From Bryoerythrophyllum caledonicum (lineage: Eukaryota; Streptophyta; Bryopsida; Pottiales; Pottiaceae): a stretch of 64,000 nucleotides of DNA. Both the position numbers and the translations under genes were made by a program. The stretch lies in NCBI GenBank assembly GCA_963971425.1, contig OZ020515.1:22130637-22194636 (forward strand), given 5' to 3'. Below, one piece after another: positions 1-10,845 of the stretch. The notes beneath the pieces were generated by a model. That model was not told the DNA's origin. It worked only from the letters and a program-made list of their open reading frames with translations, and made no database searches. The number at the start of each line of letters is the position of its first letter. The first letter of the stretch is position 1.

Positions 1-39
1 GCACCGAACTACGTAGACGTATTTGGTGGAGCACCGAGG

Positions 40-760
40 GTGACATCACCACTCTTGTCCAAGGAGAAGAAGGAGGTAGGCACGAGCACGATGGAGGATA
101 TGATGCAGCCAGAGGGACTCGTAAATCATCCACATCCATTCAATTCCGCCGTCGGATTCTTTGTGCAATTCCACAAAGACTATCAAGGACAGGGGGCCAA
201 TAAGATGAAGGCCCTTCGTTCCTTCACACGTGGAGGTGATGAGTCTCTGAGAGAGGCTCATGTGAGATTAAAGAGACTAATCTCAGTCACTTACGGAATT
301 ACAGAACAAGGGACTGTGCAACAATGGTACAGTATCCTGGACAAGGAGTTGAAGACCTTAGTTCGCAATGAGACATTGCGATTGGGAGTGCCAACCACAC
401 TACGGTTTGTTTTTGAAACCTCGGAGCGGATTGAGATAAATTTACTGGAAGAGAAGGAAGCCATGGGATTTCTCAAACGTAAAGAGAAGGCCCCGGAGAG
501 ATGTGGCTATTTCTTCGTATACCGTAGACACTGGTGCCTTGTGTTTCAAATGTGGGAAGCTAGGACAGCAGAGGAAGGATTGCAAGGAAGGTAAGACTTC
601 CACACGCCAGGCTCGAGGTTTCTGCTCTGGTTGTGGTACCAAGGGGCACGTAGAGGCCAGCTGCTGGAAGCTTCATCTGGAGTTGAAGTCCACCGGGAGC
701 AAGGGAGCCAAAGGAGGAGGAAAGGAGAAGGACTACAAGGCCACTGGAGGGGAAAAGAAG
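40..760 (+). other. gag part of the DNMT-bearing Ty3 fossil
   Basis: Gag-like segment of the Ty3 fossil. A capsid-type helical stretch precedes a cysteine-rich nucleocapsid region, with a CX2CX4HX4C zinc knuckle at about 623-664 (reading CSGCGTKGHVEASC) followed by a lysine-rich tail. Gag proteins form the virus-like particle and the zinc knuckle binds the element's RNA. The part is broken and its 5' limit lies before or near the window start. Confidence 0.7.
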
Positions 761-1379
761 AGCTAGAAAGCCAAGTTCGCAGAGTTGGAGGCCAAAATGG
801 AAGCAAAGAATGCCAACACTCCTGTGGTAGGTGGCAACCCTTAGGTTACTCCCAGTTTCTATGCTCGGGCGGTTTTAGTTCCGTGGATGATGAATTTAGA
901 GACTTCATGTTGAGTGGCATGGAAAGGATATTCCATGCCATGGAAAGGATATTCGACAAGCAAGGTTGCCACAATCCTTCACGTTGAAAAAGATGGTGCT
1001 CACGTCGTCCGTGGTGCCTCCACCACAACTAGTGATGACATCTACACGAGCCTCACCACGAGCTGGAGGACTCATAGGAGGTTTTGGAGCACTTATGGAG
1101 GCAACAACTTCTATATGGGAAGCCTCTTTATTTTCTGCTGAGATGTTGTCACAAGATGGCTTTAGTGTGGCACAGGTTTTCAAGACTGTAGCCTCCATGT
1201 GTGAGTTGGGCAACTCCACGGGTATTAATGTATTGAAGACGGAGATAATTAATGCAGAGGAGAGCCAGAGTGACAACGTGGAGGGGCTACTTTCAGCAGC
1301 CATGGGTGTGAAGACAATGGCCACCAGACCTACGATTGAAAGATCATCCATTACCCCTGGTGTCGTAGTGGTTGATAAT

Positions 1380-1687
1380 TTTCAAAGCATTTTCCAACTT
1401 GTTGGGCATAAGGGGAAGGTTTTTGTACCTCGACGTGTGCTTTTGGATTCAGGAGCTCAACCTTTGATGCTGGGAGGGTCCGCTATTGGAGGGTTGGGTT
1501 TAACTGGGGATACCTTGGAGAAGTGTCCCTGGACAATTAGCACATCCGTGGGGGGTACAGAGCACGCTATAGGGATCAGACAGGCTGAGTTGGTGTTACA
1601 ACTCAATCAAAGTAATGTAGCAGATGTCTGTTCTATGAAGGTGAAGGCAATAGTCACGGAGGCCAAGTCATATGATATCTTGGTGGA
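1380..1687 (+). other. aspartic protease part of the DNMT-bearing Ty3 fossil (continues at 11938)
   Basis: A retropepsin-like segment with the catalytic-type motif LLDSGA near 1441-1458 and a following beta-rich stretch. This enzyme family cleaves the element's own polyprotein. Solo LTR B is inserted within this part. The sequence resumes immediately after the duplicated CTCGG, at about 11938-12080, with the reading LYPMGFTLDLW. Confidence 0.7.
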
Positions 1688-1692
1688 CTCGG
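1688..1692. repeat. Target site duplication of solo LTR B (CTCGG), left copy
   Basis: CTCGG directly precedes the TG end of B. The identical copy lies at 11933-11937 directly after its CA end. Confidence 0.85.
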
Positions 1693-1849
1693 TGTCGTAC
1701 CACAAATTTTCAATTTTTTTTAGTTAAGAGGTTAACTATGATAATCCCAGACTAACTAGTGCAGGTTTTAAGTTAATACTACTCTAGTATAGTTTATTAG
1801 ATAGGTTAGAGAAAGTGATTAATAGTAATTGTTAGGATACCCTAAAACC

Positions 1850-2130
1850 ACCAAGCCCGGACCCCTGGGACCCTCGCAGCCCTAGCCCGGAGCCCAAGCC
1901 CGGACTCCAAGCCGGCCAGCCAAGGCCGGGCCAGCCCAAGCCCGGGACCCCCGAGATCCGAGCCCGCCCAAGCCCGGACCCTCGGAGCCCAAGCCCGGAC
2001 TCCAAGCCGGCCAGCCAAGGCCGAGCCAGTCCAAGCCTGGACCCCTGGGACCCGAGCCCGGCCCAAGCCCGAACCCTCGGAGCCCAAGCCCGGAGCCCAA
2101 GCTGGATACAGCCAAGGCCCGAGCCAGCCC
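1850..2130 (+). repeat. GC-rich tandem repeat in LTR B (AAGCCCGGA type)
   Basis: Repeated AAGCCCGGACTCCAAGC and CCAGCCAAGGCC units, strongly G+C-rich, located just after the AT-rich start of B. Apparent proteins through it are low-complexity and not credible. Confidence 0.8.
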
Positions 2131-2324
2131 AAGCCCTGAAGATTAAGTTGGACAAAGAGACAAGCGCAAGTTAGAAAGCGAGGATCAAATTGTGCCGAGC
2201 TCGGAAAGATATCTAGGACGAAAGGAAGGAACATGGAATCTACAACTGCTCCCCGTTGGAATCTTCCCCTTAAGTCCGGGTCAACTACTTAACCAACTCC
2301 ACCTGACGTCTACATCACGAGGAT

Positions 2325-2475
2325 TAGAGAGCGAGGTGAGGACGAGCTGAGCCAGGAGCCGAGGTGAGGACGAGTTGAAGCCAGGAGTGAGGTAAAGACG
2401 AGTTGAAGCCAGGAGCGAGGTGAGGACGAGCTGAGGGAGGTGAGGACGAGCTGAGCTAGGAGCCGTGGTGAAGAC
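2325..2475 (+). repeat. Tandem repeat in LTR B (GAGGTGAGGACGAG type)
   Basis: Variants of GAGGTGAGGACGAGCTGA with CCAGGAGC spacers repeat about six times. It forms a second block of the repeat region that precedes the ORF of B. Confidence 0.75.
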
Positions 2476-2499
2476 GAGGTCGAGTCCCGAGGCGCTGTA

Positions 2500-3152
2500 A
2501 TTGTCAAGCCTGGAGGCACCTGCACTTACGAGCCCGGAGGCACCATTCATTACGATCCCGGAGGCACCTACACTTACCAGCCCGGAGACATCGTTGAGCC
2601 CGGAGGCATTGGCATCGTCGAGCCCGGAGGCACCTGCACTTACAAGCCCGAAGGCACCCCTGCTGCGAGCTTCAGCAAGGTAAGCCCGAAGGCACGTCCA
2701 CTTACAAGCCCGGAGGCACCATTCCTTACGAGCCCGGAGACATCGTCGAGCCCGGAGGCACCTGCACTTATGAGCCCGGAGGCACCATCACCCCCTGCTG
2801 CGAGCTTCAGTAAGGTAAGCCCGGAGGCACGTTCACTTACGAGCCCGGAGGCACGTTCACTTACAAGCTCGGAGGCATGTTCACTCACAGCCCAGAGGCA
2901 TTGTTCACTTACAAGCCCGGAGGCACCTACAGTTACAAGCCCGGAGGCACCTGCACTTACCAGCCCGGAGGCACCCCTACTGCGAGCTTCAGTAAAGTAA
3001 GCCCGGAGGCACGTTCACTTACAAGCCCAGAGGCACCATTCGTTACGAGTCCGGAAGCACGTTCGCTCACAGCCCGGAGGCACCATCACCCCCTGCTGCG
3101 AGCTCTAGCAAGGTAAGCCCGGAGGCACGTTCACTTACAAGCCCGGAGGCAT
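2500..3152 (+). repeat. Tandem repeat in LTR B (GCCCGGAGGCACC type), left of A
   Basis: Units of about 24-27 bp built on AGCCCGGAGGCAC followed by TTCACTTACA. The array is split by solo LTR A and continues at 8163-8480. Confidence 0.9.
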
Positions 3153-3364
3153 TGTCGTAGTACGTGTTGGCAAGTATTCACATCTTAACACAAAGATACC
3201 CTTAAGGTAATCGTTCCCACAGAGAATCACCGAGAACTACAACAACTAACAACCAAACCAAATGTACACAATGTTACCTATATCACAATAATTACATCAA
3301 AGGAAAGAAAGGAAAAGGTTAGAGTACAACGCCGGAGCGTTAACTACATCCACTACCCCGCTCT

Positions 3365-3580
3365 CCGTACGAGTACTTTCCCTGGGTAGGGACCTACTTC
3401 GTTCGGAAGGTAGGGACCTTCGAGTAGGGACCTACCTCGCTTGGAAGGTAGGGACCTTCGGGTAGGGACCTACCTCGCTCGGAAGGTAAGGACCTTTGGG
3501 TAGGGACCTACCTCGTTCGGAAGATAGGGACCTTCGGGTAGGGACCTATCTTGCTCGGAAGGTAGGGACCTTAGCCGGTT
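3365..3580 (+). repeat. Tandem repeat near the 3' end of LTR A (GGTAGGGACCTTCGG type)
   Basis: About five to six units of a roughly 38-bp repeat with GGTAGGGACCTACCTCG and GGAAGGTAGGGACCTTCGG. B has only a short related tract (GAGGTAGGACGTAC, about 11670-11700), so the array expanded in one copy. Confidence 0.85.
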
Positions 3581-4609
3581 AAGGGAGGGGGGATTATCTT
3601 TACAGCTATGCACACTATAGACATCCGGAGTACACGAGTACCCGGATAAAGATTATATCACCACGGACGGTAGTCCGTGGACTTACAGAGATTTTAATGT
3701 TTGACACAAGCAACAACTACTATTCCTCCCATTCTCTCCTTCTAACTCTACTCACTCACTTGGATGGTTATGGCGTCACTGAGATCCTCCGAAGGGGGTG
3801 TTAGACCCGTGTTTCCAAAACTACGAGTGGCGTGATGTAAGTGAGCAAGGGGCCTACCCGCCCACTATCCGTCCTCCTCCTAGTCTCCCTCCACATCCGA
3901 TGCGGCTGGAGGTAAGATGTTTTAGGGATCGACCCGAGCCCTCACAACCGACACCAATCTGACGCCAGAAGGTCATTCAAGACTCGCTAGGACCCTTACA
4001 CATCCGTCACTCCCCCCTCGTCCTTCCCTAGACACGTACAATCTCACCCAGGTGTTATTCCCATCCACCCAACTAATCTACTTGATGGAACAAGGAAACA
4101 ACTGTACTGTTAGAGTTGGAGTCACGCCCCTACTAGCTATCTTCTCACCTCACCTGTTATTCCCATCCACCGGGACTAATCTACTTCATGGAACAAGGAA
4201 ACAATGGTTAGACAATTAGTATAGACTAAAGGAGTGGACTACTTGAAATGGCACTCACAATCATGTATGGAATCCGAGCTCTCCAACCATCGAAGGTTTT
4301 CTGAGAGCGTAGATTTAGAATTTAACTGAAAGCAAATACACACATCAAGTAGTGAAGAGAGGTGCCACGAGACTCTTCTCTTATACTGCCAAGGAGTCAC
4401 ACAAGAGTCCAAATTCAAACGATACCTTCTAATTAAAGGTAGCGCATTAACTACTCTTGGCGGCGGTGGCTACCACTCCACACGACGTGCACCTTCAGAA
4501 GGTAACTTATTACACAAATTCCAAGGCAAAACCAAGTCAAATCCCAAAGTCATCGTGGGGCCTAGTCCACGAATGAACAATGACCTACCAACTAAGATTC
4601 TGACCCTAC

Positions 4610-6605
4610 TTCCGGGTCAACTCCTCAAGTCTTCTCTTCTCTTCCCTCCTCTTGCGCTTTTTTAAACTCTTGCTTGAAGTCGGGTGCGCCGCAGCCTTGC
4701 GAGTGTGACAAGTGGTGATAACAGATCCGCAGATGAAGAGGGTGCCGATCTGGCCATGGATGACCGCAATAATGCCTCCATCGAAGTCAAGGAGGCATCC
4801 GGACCACACGGAGTGAGTAGCATGAAAGTCGTACTTCGGTGGGGCTCGAATCGGGACGCGAGGGTCGGTGCGAGGCTAGGAGTCCCAATGAAGGCCTCCG
4901 GTACGGAAGTGTGTCCCAACTTGACCTCATGCCGTACTGGAAGGTGCAAGTAAGCCGAACTCTCACTCGTGGTCTTCCCAAAAGGAGCTATACCCTGCAA
5001 AGGAGTAACCGTCGGTGTTGCGCGAATGGGGTCTCCAAGGGAAAACTGACGAAGGAGAGTCGTGCGCAGAGGCTCCATCGTCGCATCCAAGCTATCTTTC
5101 CTTCCACTCTGTACCTGCATGGTGAGATCTGAAGGGGAAGGACAAGCGATAACTTCCACAGGGGGAATTCGAGAAGGAAGGACAGGACTATCGAGATCAA
5201 TCACTCCCTTCCCATTCGGGGTTCCTTGGTCACCCGAGTCTTGCTTCTCCGAATCCTCTTCAGAACCCGAGTCACCATGCTTATCCGAATCTTCTACAAA
5301 CTTGGGCAGGATATGGGTGAGGTTGCTTACCAACAACCTCATGTTAGCATATGCCTATTCGATCTTCACGGTTTGCTCCATCATGAAAGCAATTACCTTC
5401 TTGCTTGAAATGTGGCCATCCTTCTCTAACCTTGCATCAAACATCTTCGCTTTCATTACTACCTCCGTCGGGACGTGCAACGCCTCCTCCACTTGCTGCA
5501 ACGCCGAGGTCGATGCATTGGCTTGGAGAAGGGCCTCCTTGCAACTCCTCTCTGCCTCCAAGGCCCGGCTCTTCATCTTGGTCACATCCAAAGTGAGCTG
5601 GTTCACCTTCTGTTCCATAAGGCGGAGGTCACCGACTCCTCCCATCTTTTCCTTTGCCGCCGCGACTAAACCTTGGTAAGAGGTATTGCCGAGCAAGCTG
5701 CCCAACTGACCCAAGGTCTTGTCCACATCGTCCACATACACCCGAAGAGCCTCTACCAACTCGGAGGCACGGTAAGTCTTCCCTCCGAATTGAGCTAAGC
5801 CTATAGCGGCTGCTCGGGCAGCAGCTCGAGTTCGGGTGGAAGGTGCTCCTCCCTGTGTCGGTCTTTGGCGCTTAGGAGGGGGGAGTGCTTCTCCCTCCGA
5901 CTGCGATGAGCTACTCCCTCCTTCTGATTCAAGCTCGGACTCCGACTCCGTCCCTTCGAACTTCTTCATCATCAATTACGTGCCATACGCCATGGCCTCC
6001 TCCGGAGTGGTCTCTTTGAAGTGATGATAGAGGTGGATGAGGTAAGGGCAAATGGGCGAGCGCCTCGTGCTATTGACGCTCTTCGTCAACCTCATCACTA
6101 CCTCCTTCACGATAAGAGCTCAATTCACCACCCGCTCTCCCAGATAGGCACCATACAAGGTGTTTGCCATTGTGATCGTGACTCGGGTTGGTTTCTCCGG
6201 GTGCAAGATTGATACGAGGAATGCAAAAACCCTCTTCGCCCGAGGATCTTGGCAATCTTGCAATGCATAGCCATTCTTGGCATCCTTCGTACCAAAGAGC
6301 CCCTTGGCGTACTCCTCCTTCTTCAAACTCGTGAAGCCCGCCCCCTGTTGCGGGAAACCGTACACCTCCTGCCATCTTCCCATGGTCCAACGGTCCGCGC
6401 AGGCTCGGATGCTACTCCCCTCTAGCTCTGGAAGCGGGTCTTGCCGTAGTTCTTGCACAGTTGAATCCACACAGAAGCTCCAACAAAAGTCTAGGAGGGA
6501 GAGACAACCCATTCGAAGAAGATCCTCCCTTAGTTCGGTGAGCTCGAGTGGATCTCTGGGAATGGTGGGAGAGATGTCCTTCGTTAGAGAAGTCGGGATG
6601 GTCAT
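4610..6605 (-). other. Coiled-coil ORF inside solo LTR A (retroelement fossil)
   Basis: A long coding-like stretch within the LTR. It has a conserved N-terminal domain (motifs RWTMGRWQEVYGFPQQG, HPEKPTR, YGAYLGERVVN), then an acidic and serine-rich hinge, a coiled coil rich in Ala/Glu/Lys (ALEAERSCKEALLQA) and a proline/serine-rich tail ending in basic residues. The N-terminal domain resembles the plant transposon-protein domains of unknown function often found in Ty3 relatives, but I cannot name one. The same protein is encoded in B and C. Broken, with a handful of breaks. Confidence 0.65.
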
Positions 6606-6709
6606 GCTTCTTACTTGCTCGTTAAAACCTCGTCCCTCGGTCTTGATGATGCTCGTACTCGGGGTGCCCCTGCTCTGGCCCTTCCTCTTGTCCCCGCGGT
6701 CTTAGTTTA

Positions 6710-7450
6710 GCATGTGCAAACCTCCCGTAGCTTTCCCCTGCAGCTGGTAAGTGCGGACCTCCCTTAGCTCTCTCTGCAGCCGGTGTGGGAATGGTGGCTC
6801 CCTCGTGGAGGAGGTGTCTTGTCTTCTCCTGCAGCTCGGACCTACCTTGTCCCTGCAGCTCGGACCTACCTCGTCCCTACTACAGTCTCCCTAGATGCTG
6901 GTGGTGTGCGTGCTCAGGGTCGTTCCTTTGTGGGCTGCAGTCGTGTCCTCTTGATCACGTCGTCTTGTTGCTGTGGTCGTGTCCTGGTCACGTTGTCTTG
7001 TGGTCGTGGTCGTGTTCCTGGTCACGTCCCTATGGTCTCAACTTAATATGGGCAGACCTCCCCTACAGCTGATAGGCGCGGACCTCCCTCTGCAATTGGT
7101 GAGTGCGGTCCTCCCTTAGCTCTCTCTGCAGCCGGTGTGGGAATGGTGTCCCTCGTGGAGGTGGTGTCTTGTCTTCTCCTGCAGCTCTGACCTACCTCAT
7201 TTCTACAGCTCGGACCTATCTCATCCCTACTACAGCCTCCCTAGATGTTGGTGGTGTGCGTGCTCAGGGTCGTTTCCTTGTGGGCTGCAGTCGTGTCCTC
7301 TTGATCACGTCGTCTTGTTTGCTGTGGTCGTGTCTTGGTCATGTCCTCGTGTGTCTCCGTTTGCATGCCCGGGCCTCCCATAGCTCTCTCTGCGGCCGAT
7401 GTGGGAATGGTGGCTCCTTCGTGGAGGTAGCGTCTTGTCTTCTCCTGCAA
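6710..7450 (+). repeat. Long-unit tandem repeat in LTR A
   Basis: A unit of about 260-360 bp beginning around GCAGCCGGTGTGGGAATGG recurs near 6779, 7131 and 7392, each followed by TCTTGTCTTCTCCTGCA and GCTCGGACCTACC. It lies upstream of the ORF of A, in the place of the GCCCGGAGGCAC array of B. Confidence 0.8.
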
Positions 7451-7609
7451 CTCGGACCTACCTCGTCCCTTGGCTCGGACCTACCTTGTCTCTGCTCCAA
7501 CCTCCCCTGGTGCTTGAGGGTGCACGCTTCGGGTCGCTACCTTGTGGTGCTATAGTCGTGCTCCCGTGATCACGTCCTCTTGGGTCTCAGTTAGCCTGCC
7601 CAAGCCTCC

Positions 7610-7800
7610 GTAGCTCGTATGTGAGGACCTCCCTGGGCTTGCTCTCCTGCTCGTATGAGGTCTTCTCCAACTCGCCCTCCAGCTCGTATGTGGTCCTCTC
7701 CAGCTCGTATGTTGTCCTCTCCAGCTTGCTCTCCAGCTCGTATGAGGTCCTCTCCAACTCACCCTCCAGCTCGTATGCGGTCCTCCCTTTGCTCGCTCTC
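7610..7800 (+). repeat. Short tandem repeat in LTR A (CTCGTATG type)
   Basis: Repeats of AGCTCGTATG(A/T)GGTCCTCTCC with CTCCAGCTCG spacers, about eight units of 20-30 bp. Confidence 0.8.
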
Positions 7801-8162
7801 CAGCTTGGATACTCGGACCTACCCGTGGTTCGGGCTTTATACTAGGGCTTAGCTCGCAGCTTCTTAGTTGTAGCTTCCTTGTCGGTGCTGGTGGACCTTC
7901 CTTGTCGGTGCCGGTGGACCTTCCTTGGGTAAGGCCCCTCCAAGTTCTCGGTCTACCCGTTTGACAAGGGTGTGTTAGGATCCGGTGTTAAACCACTACT
8001 TATCCCGTTTAGCACCTATCTAATGTCTGTGCATCCTTCCTACTCTAATTCCCCCCAAAAAGCTAATCTAGGTGGATACTCACCTCTAAACTTTGTAAGG
8101 TGGTACGGTAATACCTTTCCTAAGTAACAAATTTTAAAAAATTAAAAATTCGTGGTACGACA

Positions 8163-8480
8163 GGCACCATTCCTTACGAGCCCGGAGACACCTGCACTTA
8201 CTAGCCTGGAGGCACCATTCCTTACGAGCCTGGAGGCACGTTCGCTCACAGCCCGGAGGCACCATCACCCCCTACTACGAGCTCCAGCAAGGTAAGCCGG
8301 AGGCACGATTCACTCACAGCCCGGAGGCACGTTCTCTTACAAGCCCCAAGGCACTCTTCCTCACAGCTCGGAGGCACCTTTCTTTACAGCCCAGAGGCAC
8401 CTTCACTCACAGCCCGGGGGCGCTGTTCACTCACAACCGGAGGCACTATAGTGGCCAAGCCCAGAGGCACCATCACCCCC
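8163..8480 (+). repeat. Tandem repeat in LTR B (GCCCGGAGGCACC type), right of A
   Basis: Continuation of the array at 2500-3152 on the far side of A. It shows that A landed inside the array. Confidence 0.9.
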
Positions 8481-8625
8481 TGCTGCGAGCGCTAGGGAGG
8501 TCCAGCTCAGAGCACGGGACTTGAGGAATACAAGAAGGCAAGTCGGTACTCCAAGGTAGTCGACGAGGGAGCAGCCGGTACCCACAAATTGAAGGAAGTG
8601 GAACGAGGAAAGTAAAGGGGGGGGT

Positions 8626-10596
8626 CATGGCCTCTTCCAACCTAGTAATGGCCTCGGTCAAAGCCATTTTCCCCGCCATCCCCAAGGAATCCTTTGAGCT
8701 TACTGAGCTCAAGGAGGATCTCCTCCGCATGGGATGCCTCTCCCTCCTCAAATGTTGTTGGAGTTTTTGCATTGAGTCCACTGTATAGGAGATAAGGCAG
8801 GATTCGTTGCCGGACTCTGAGGGAGATAGTATCCGAGCTTACCCAAGTCGGTGGACAATGGGAAAGTGGCAAGAGGTGTACAAATTTCCTCGGCAGGGTG
8901 CAGGATGGACGAGTTTGAAGGAGGAGCATGCCAAGGGACGATTCAGCACCAAGGATTCCAACAATGGTTACGGTCTGAAGGACTGCATAGACTCTCGAGC
9001 CCGACGGGTCTTTGCATTCCTCGTACTAATTCTACACCCTGAAAAACCTACACGGGTCATCGTGACTCTTGCCAATACCGTGTATGGATCTTATCTAGGG
9101 GAGAGGATGGTGAATTGGGCCATCATTGTGAGGACGTGGTTCTCCGATTGACAAAGAGTGTTACCAACGCCAAGCGATCTCCTCTTTGTCCCTTCTTGAT
9201 CCACCTCTATCATCACTTCAAGGAAACGACGCCGGAGAAGACTACGGCGTACGGGACTCATTTGATGATGAAAAAGTTCCAGGGGATAGAATCGGAGTTT
9301 GAGTCACGCTCTAAAGGAAGAAGCACTTCCTCCCCATCAGAAGAAGAGGCACCTCCACCCCCCAAGCGTCAGAGAAGGAGAGATGGAAGAATCCCTTCCA
9401 CTCGAACCCGAGTCGCTTTCCGCGCAGCAGTTACGGGACCCGCACACCTCGGAGACAAGACATACCGGAAATCTGAGCTAATTGAGGCCCTTCGTGTGTA
9501 CGTAGAAGACACAGACAAGACATTGGCACATGTGAGCAGCTTGGTGGGCAACCCACCAATCGAAGGACTCGTCACTACGATCAAGGAACGTATAGGAGGA
9601 GCGAGTGACCTCCGTAGTATGGAACAGAAGGTCCACCGGCTCACCCTTGAGATGACCAAGATGAAGAGTCGAGCCTTGGAGGCAGAGAAGAGGCAGAAGG
9701 AGGCTCTTCTCCAAGCCAATGCCTCTGCGGAGGCATTACAGCGAGTGGAGGATACTTTGCACCTACCTGCAGAGGTTGTACTCAAGGCCCGAATGTTGGA
9801 CGCTAAGTTGGAGAGAGATGACCACATTTCGAGTAAGAGGGTGATTGCATTCATGATGGAGCAAACCGTAAAGGTTGAGGAGGCTTATGCCAGCATGAGA
9901 CTACTGGTAAGCAACCTCACACACATCTTACCCAAGTTCGTGGATGACTCCGACAGCTCATGCAAGGACGGAGATTCGGACTCCGACACGGAAGATCGCG
10001 GCACGGGCAACAACAAGGGGAAGACCGTGGTGGACCTTGACAGTCCCACCCCTCTCGTACGACCTGCAAGTGTTCCTATAAGACCATCTCCTTCAGAAAT
10101 CACCACCCAGACATAGAGTGGTTGGAAGGAGAGCTCCGATCAAGGGGTGGAACCTCCACCTTTGATTCGTCATCGCCAGCCACCCCGTAGCGATACCATT
10201 CGTGCTGCGCCAGTTATGGTCCCATTATCGAGTGTCTTTCCCCTAGAAAAGACTACCAGTGAGAGTTCTTCTCGCTGGCAACTCCCGGTCCTTACCTCCA
10301 GCCCGGATATCATTACGACGACTCCGAACCAGGTACCAATTCCCCCAGCTAGGTCAGAGTTTCATCCGGTTCCGGTCTCTCTGCCAGTTACCTCCACCGG
10401 AGCGGGCACTACTTTCTCTGCAAGAGAAATTGTGTCCCGTCCGTTTGCCACTCCGACTCAGTCCGCGGATGCCACTTTGGCACCCTTGATGACACTTGCT
10501 ACGGCCGCACCGACCCCTTCTTCAAGCCGAAGCTCCAAGAAGCGTAGAAGGAAGGAGGAGAAGAAGAGACTCGAGGAGTTGGCGCAGGGTAGGTAG
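8626..10596 (+). other. Coiled-coil ORF inside solo LTR B (retroelement fossil)
   Basis: Counterpart of the ORF in A. N-terminal motifs include RWTMGKWQEVYKFP, HPEKPTRVI and YGSYLGERMVNW. A serine/acid-rich hinge follows, then a heptad-rich region (ALEAEKRQKEALLQA) and a Ser/Pro/Thr-rich tail ending in KKRRRKEEKKRLEEL. Three copies keep the same domain order although they differ widely in sequence, which suggests the product was once under selection. Broken, with a handful of breaks. Confidence 0.65.
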
Positions 10597-10828
10597 AAAC
10601 TTACGTCTGTAGGGTAAGGATCTTGGTTCATAGGTCACTGTTCATTCCGCGATTAGGCCCCCGGTTGACCTTGGGTTTTGACTTAGTTTTGCCTTGGGAT
10701 TTGTGTAATAAGATACCTTCCGACGGTGCACGTCGTGTGGAGAGGCAACCACCGCCGCCAAGAGTAGTTAATGCGCCGCCTTTAGTTAAAAGGTATCGTT
10801 TGAGTTTGGACTCTTGTGTGAGTCTTTA

Positions 10829-10845
10829 GCAGTATAAGAGAGGAG
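10829..10845 (+). promoter_or_regulatory. TATA box of LTR B
   Basis: GCAGTATAAGAGAGGAG occurs about 230 bp after the ORF of B. A matching minus-strand TATA lies at about 4378-4390 in A. Conservation between copies fits the start of LTR transcription, placing the ORF upstream, in what would be U3. Confidence 0.5.

Larger units (their letters stand above)
3153..8162 (-). mobile_element. Solo LTR A of the same giant-LTR family, nested in B
   Basis: Read on the minus strand it begins TGTCGTACCACGAATTTTT at 8162 and ends CGTACTACGACA at 3153, matching both ends of B. It interrupts a tandem-repeat tract of B. The flanks are GGCAT (3148-3152) and GGCAC (8163-8167), a 5-bp duplication with one mismatch that could reflect age. 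It is 5010 bp with the same layout as B: AT-rich start, tandem repeats, coiled-coil ORF, TATA box, LTR-type end. By eye its 3' part is roughly 80 percent identical to B, so the two are separate family members. A is the youngest of the nested set. Confidence 0.75.

Noticed and set aside
2501-3116. Proline/glutamate-repeat proteins on the plus strand and glycine/leucine-repeat proteins at 1832-2234 on the minus strand
   Set aside because: They are translations of GC-rich tandem repeats, open in several frames at once.
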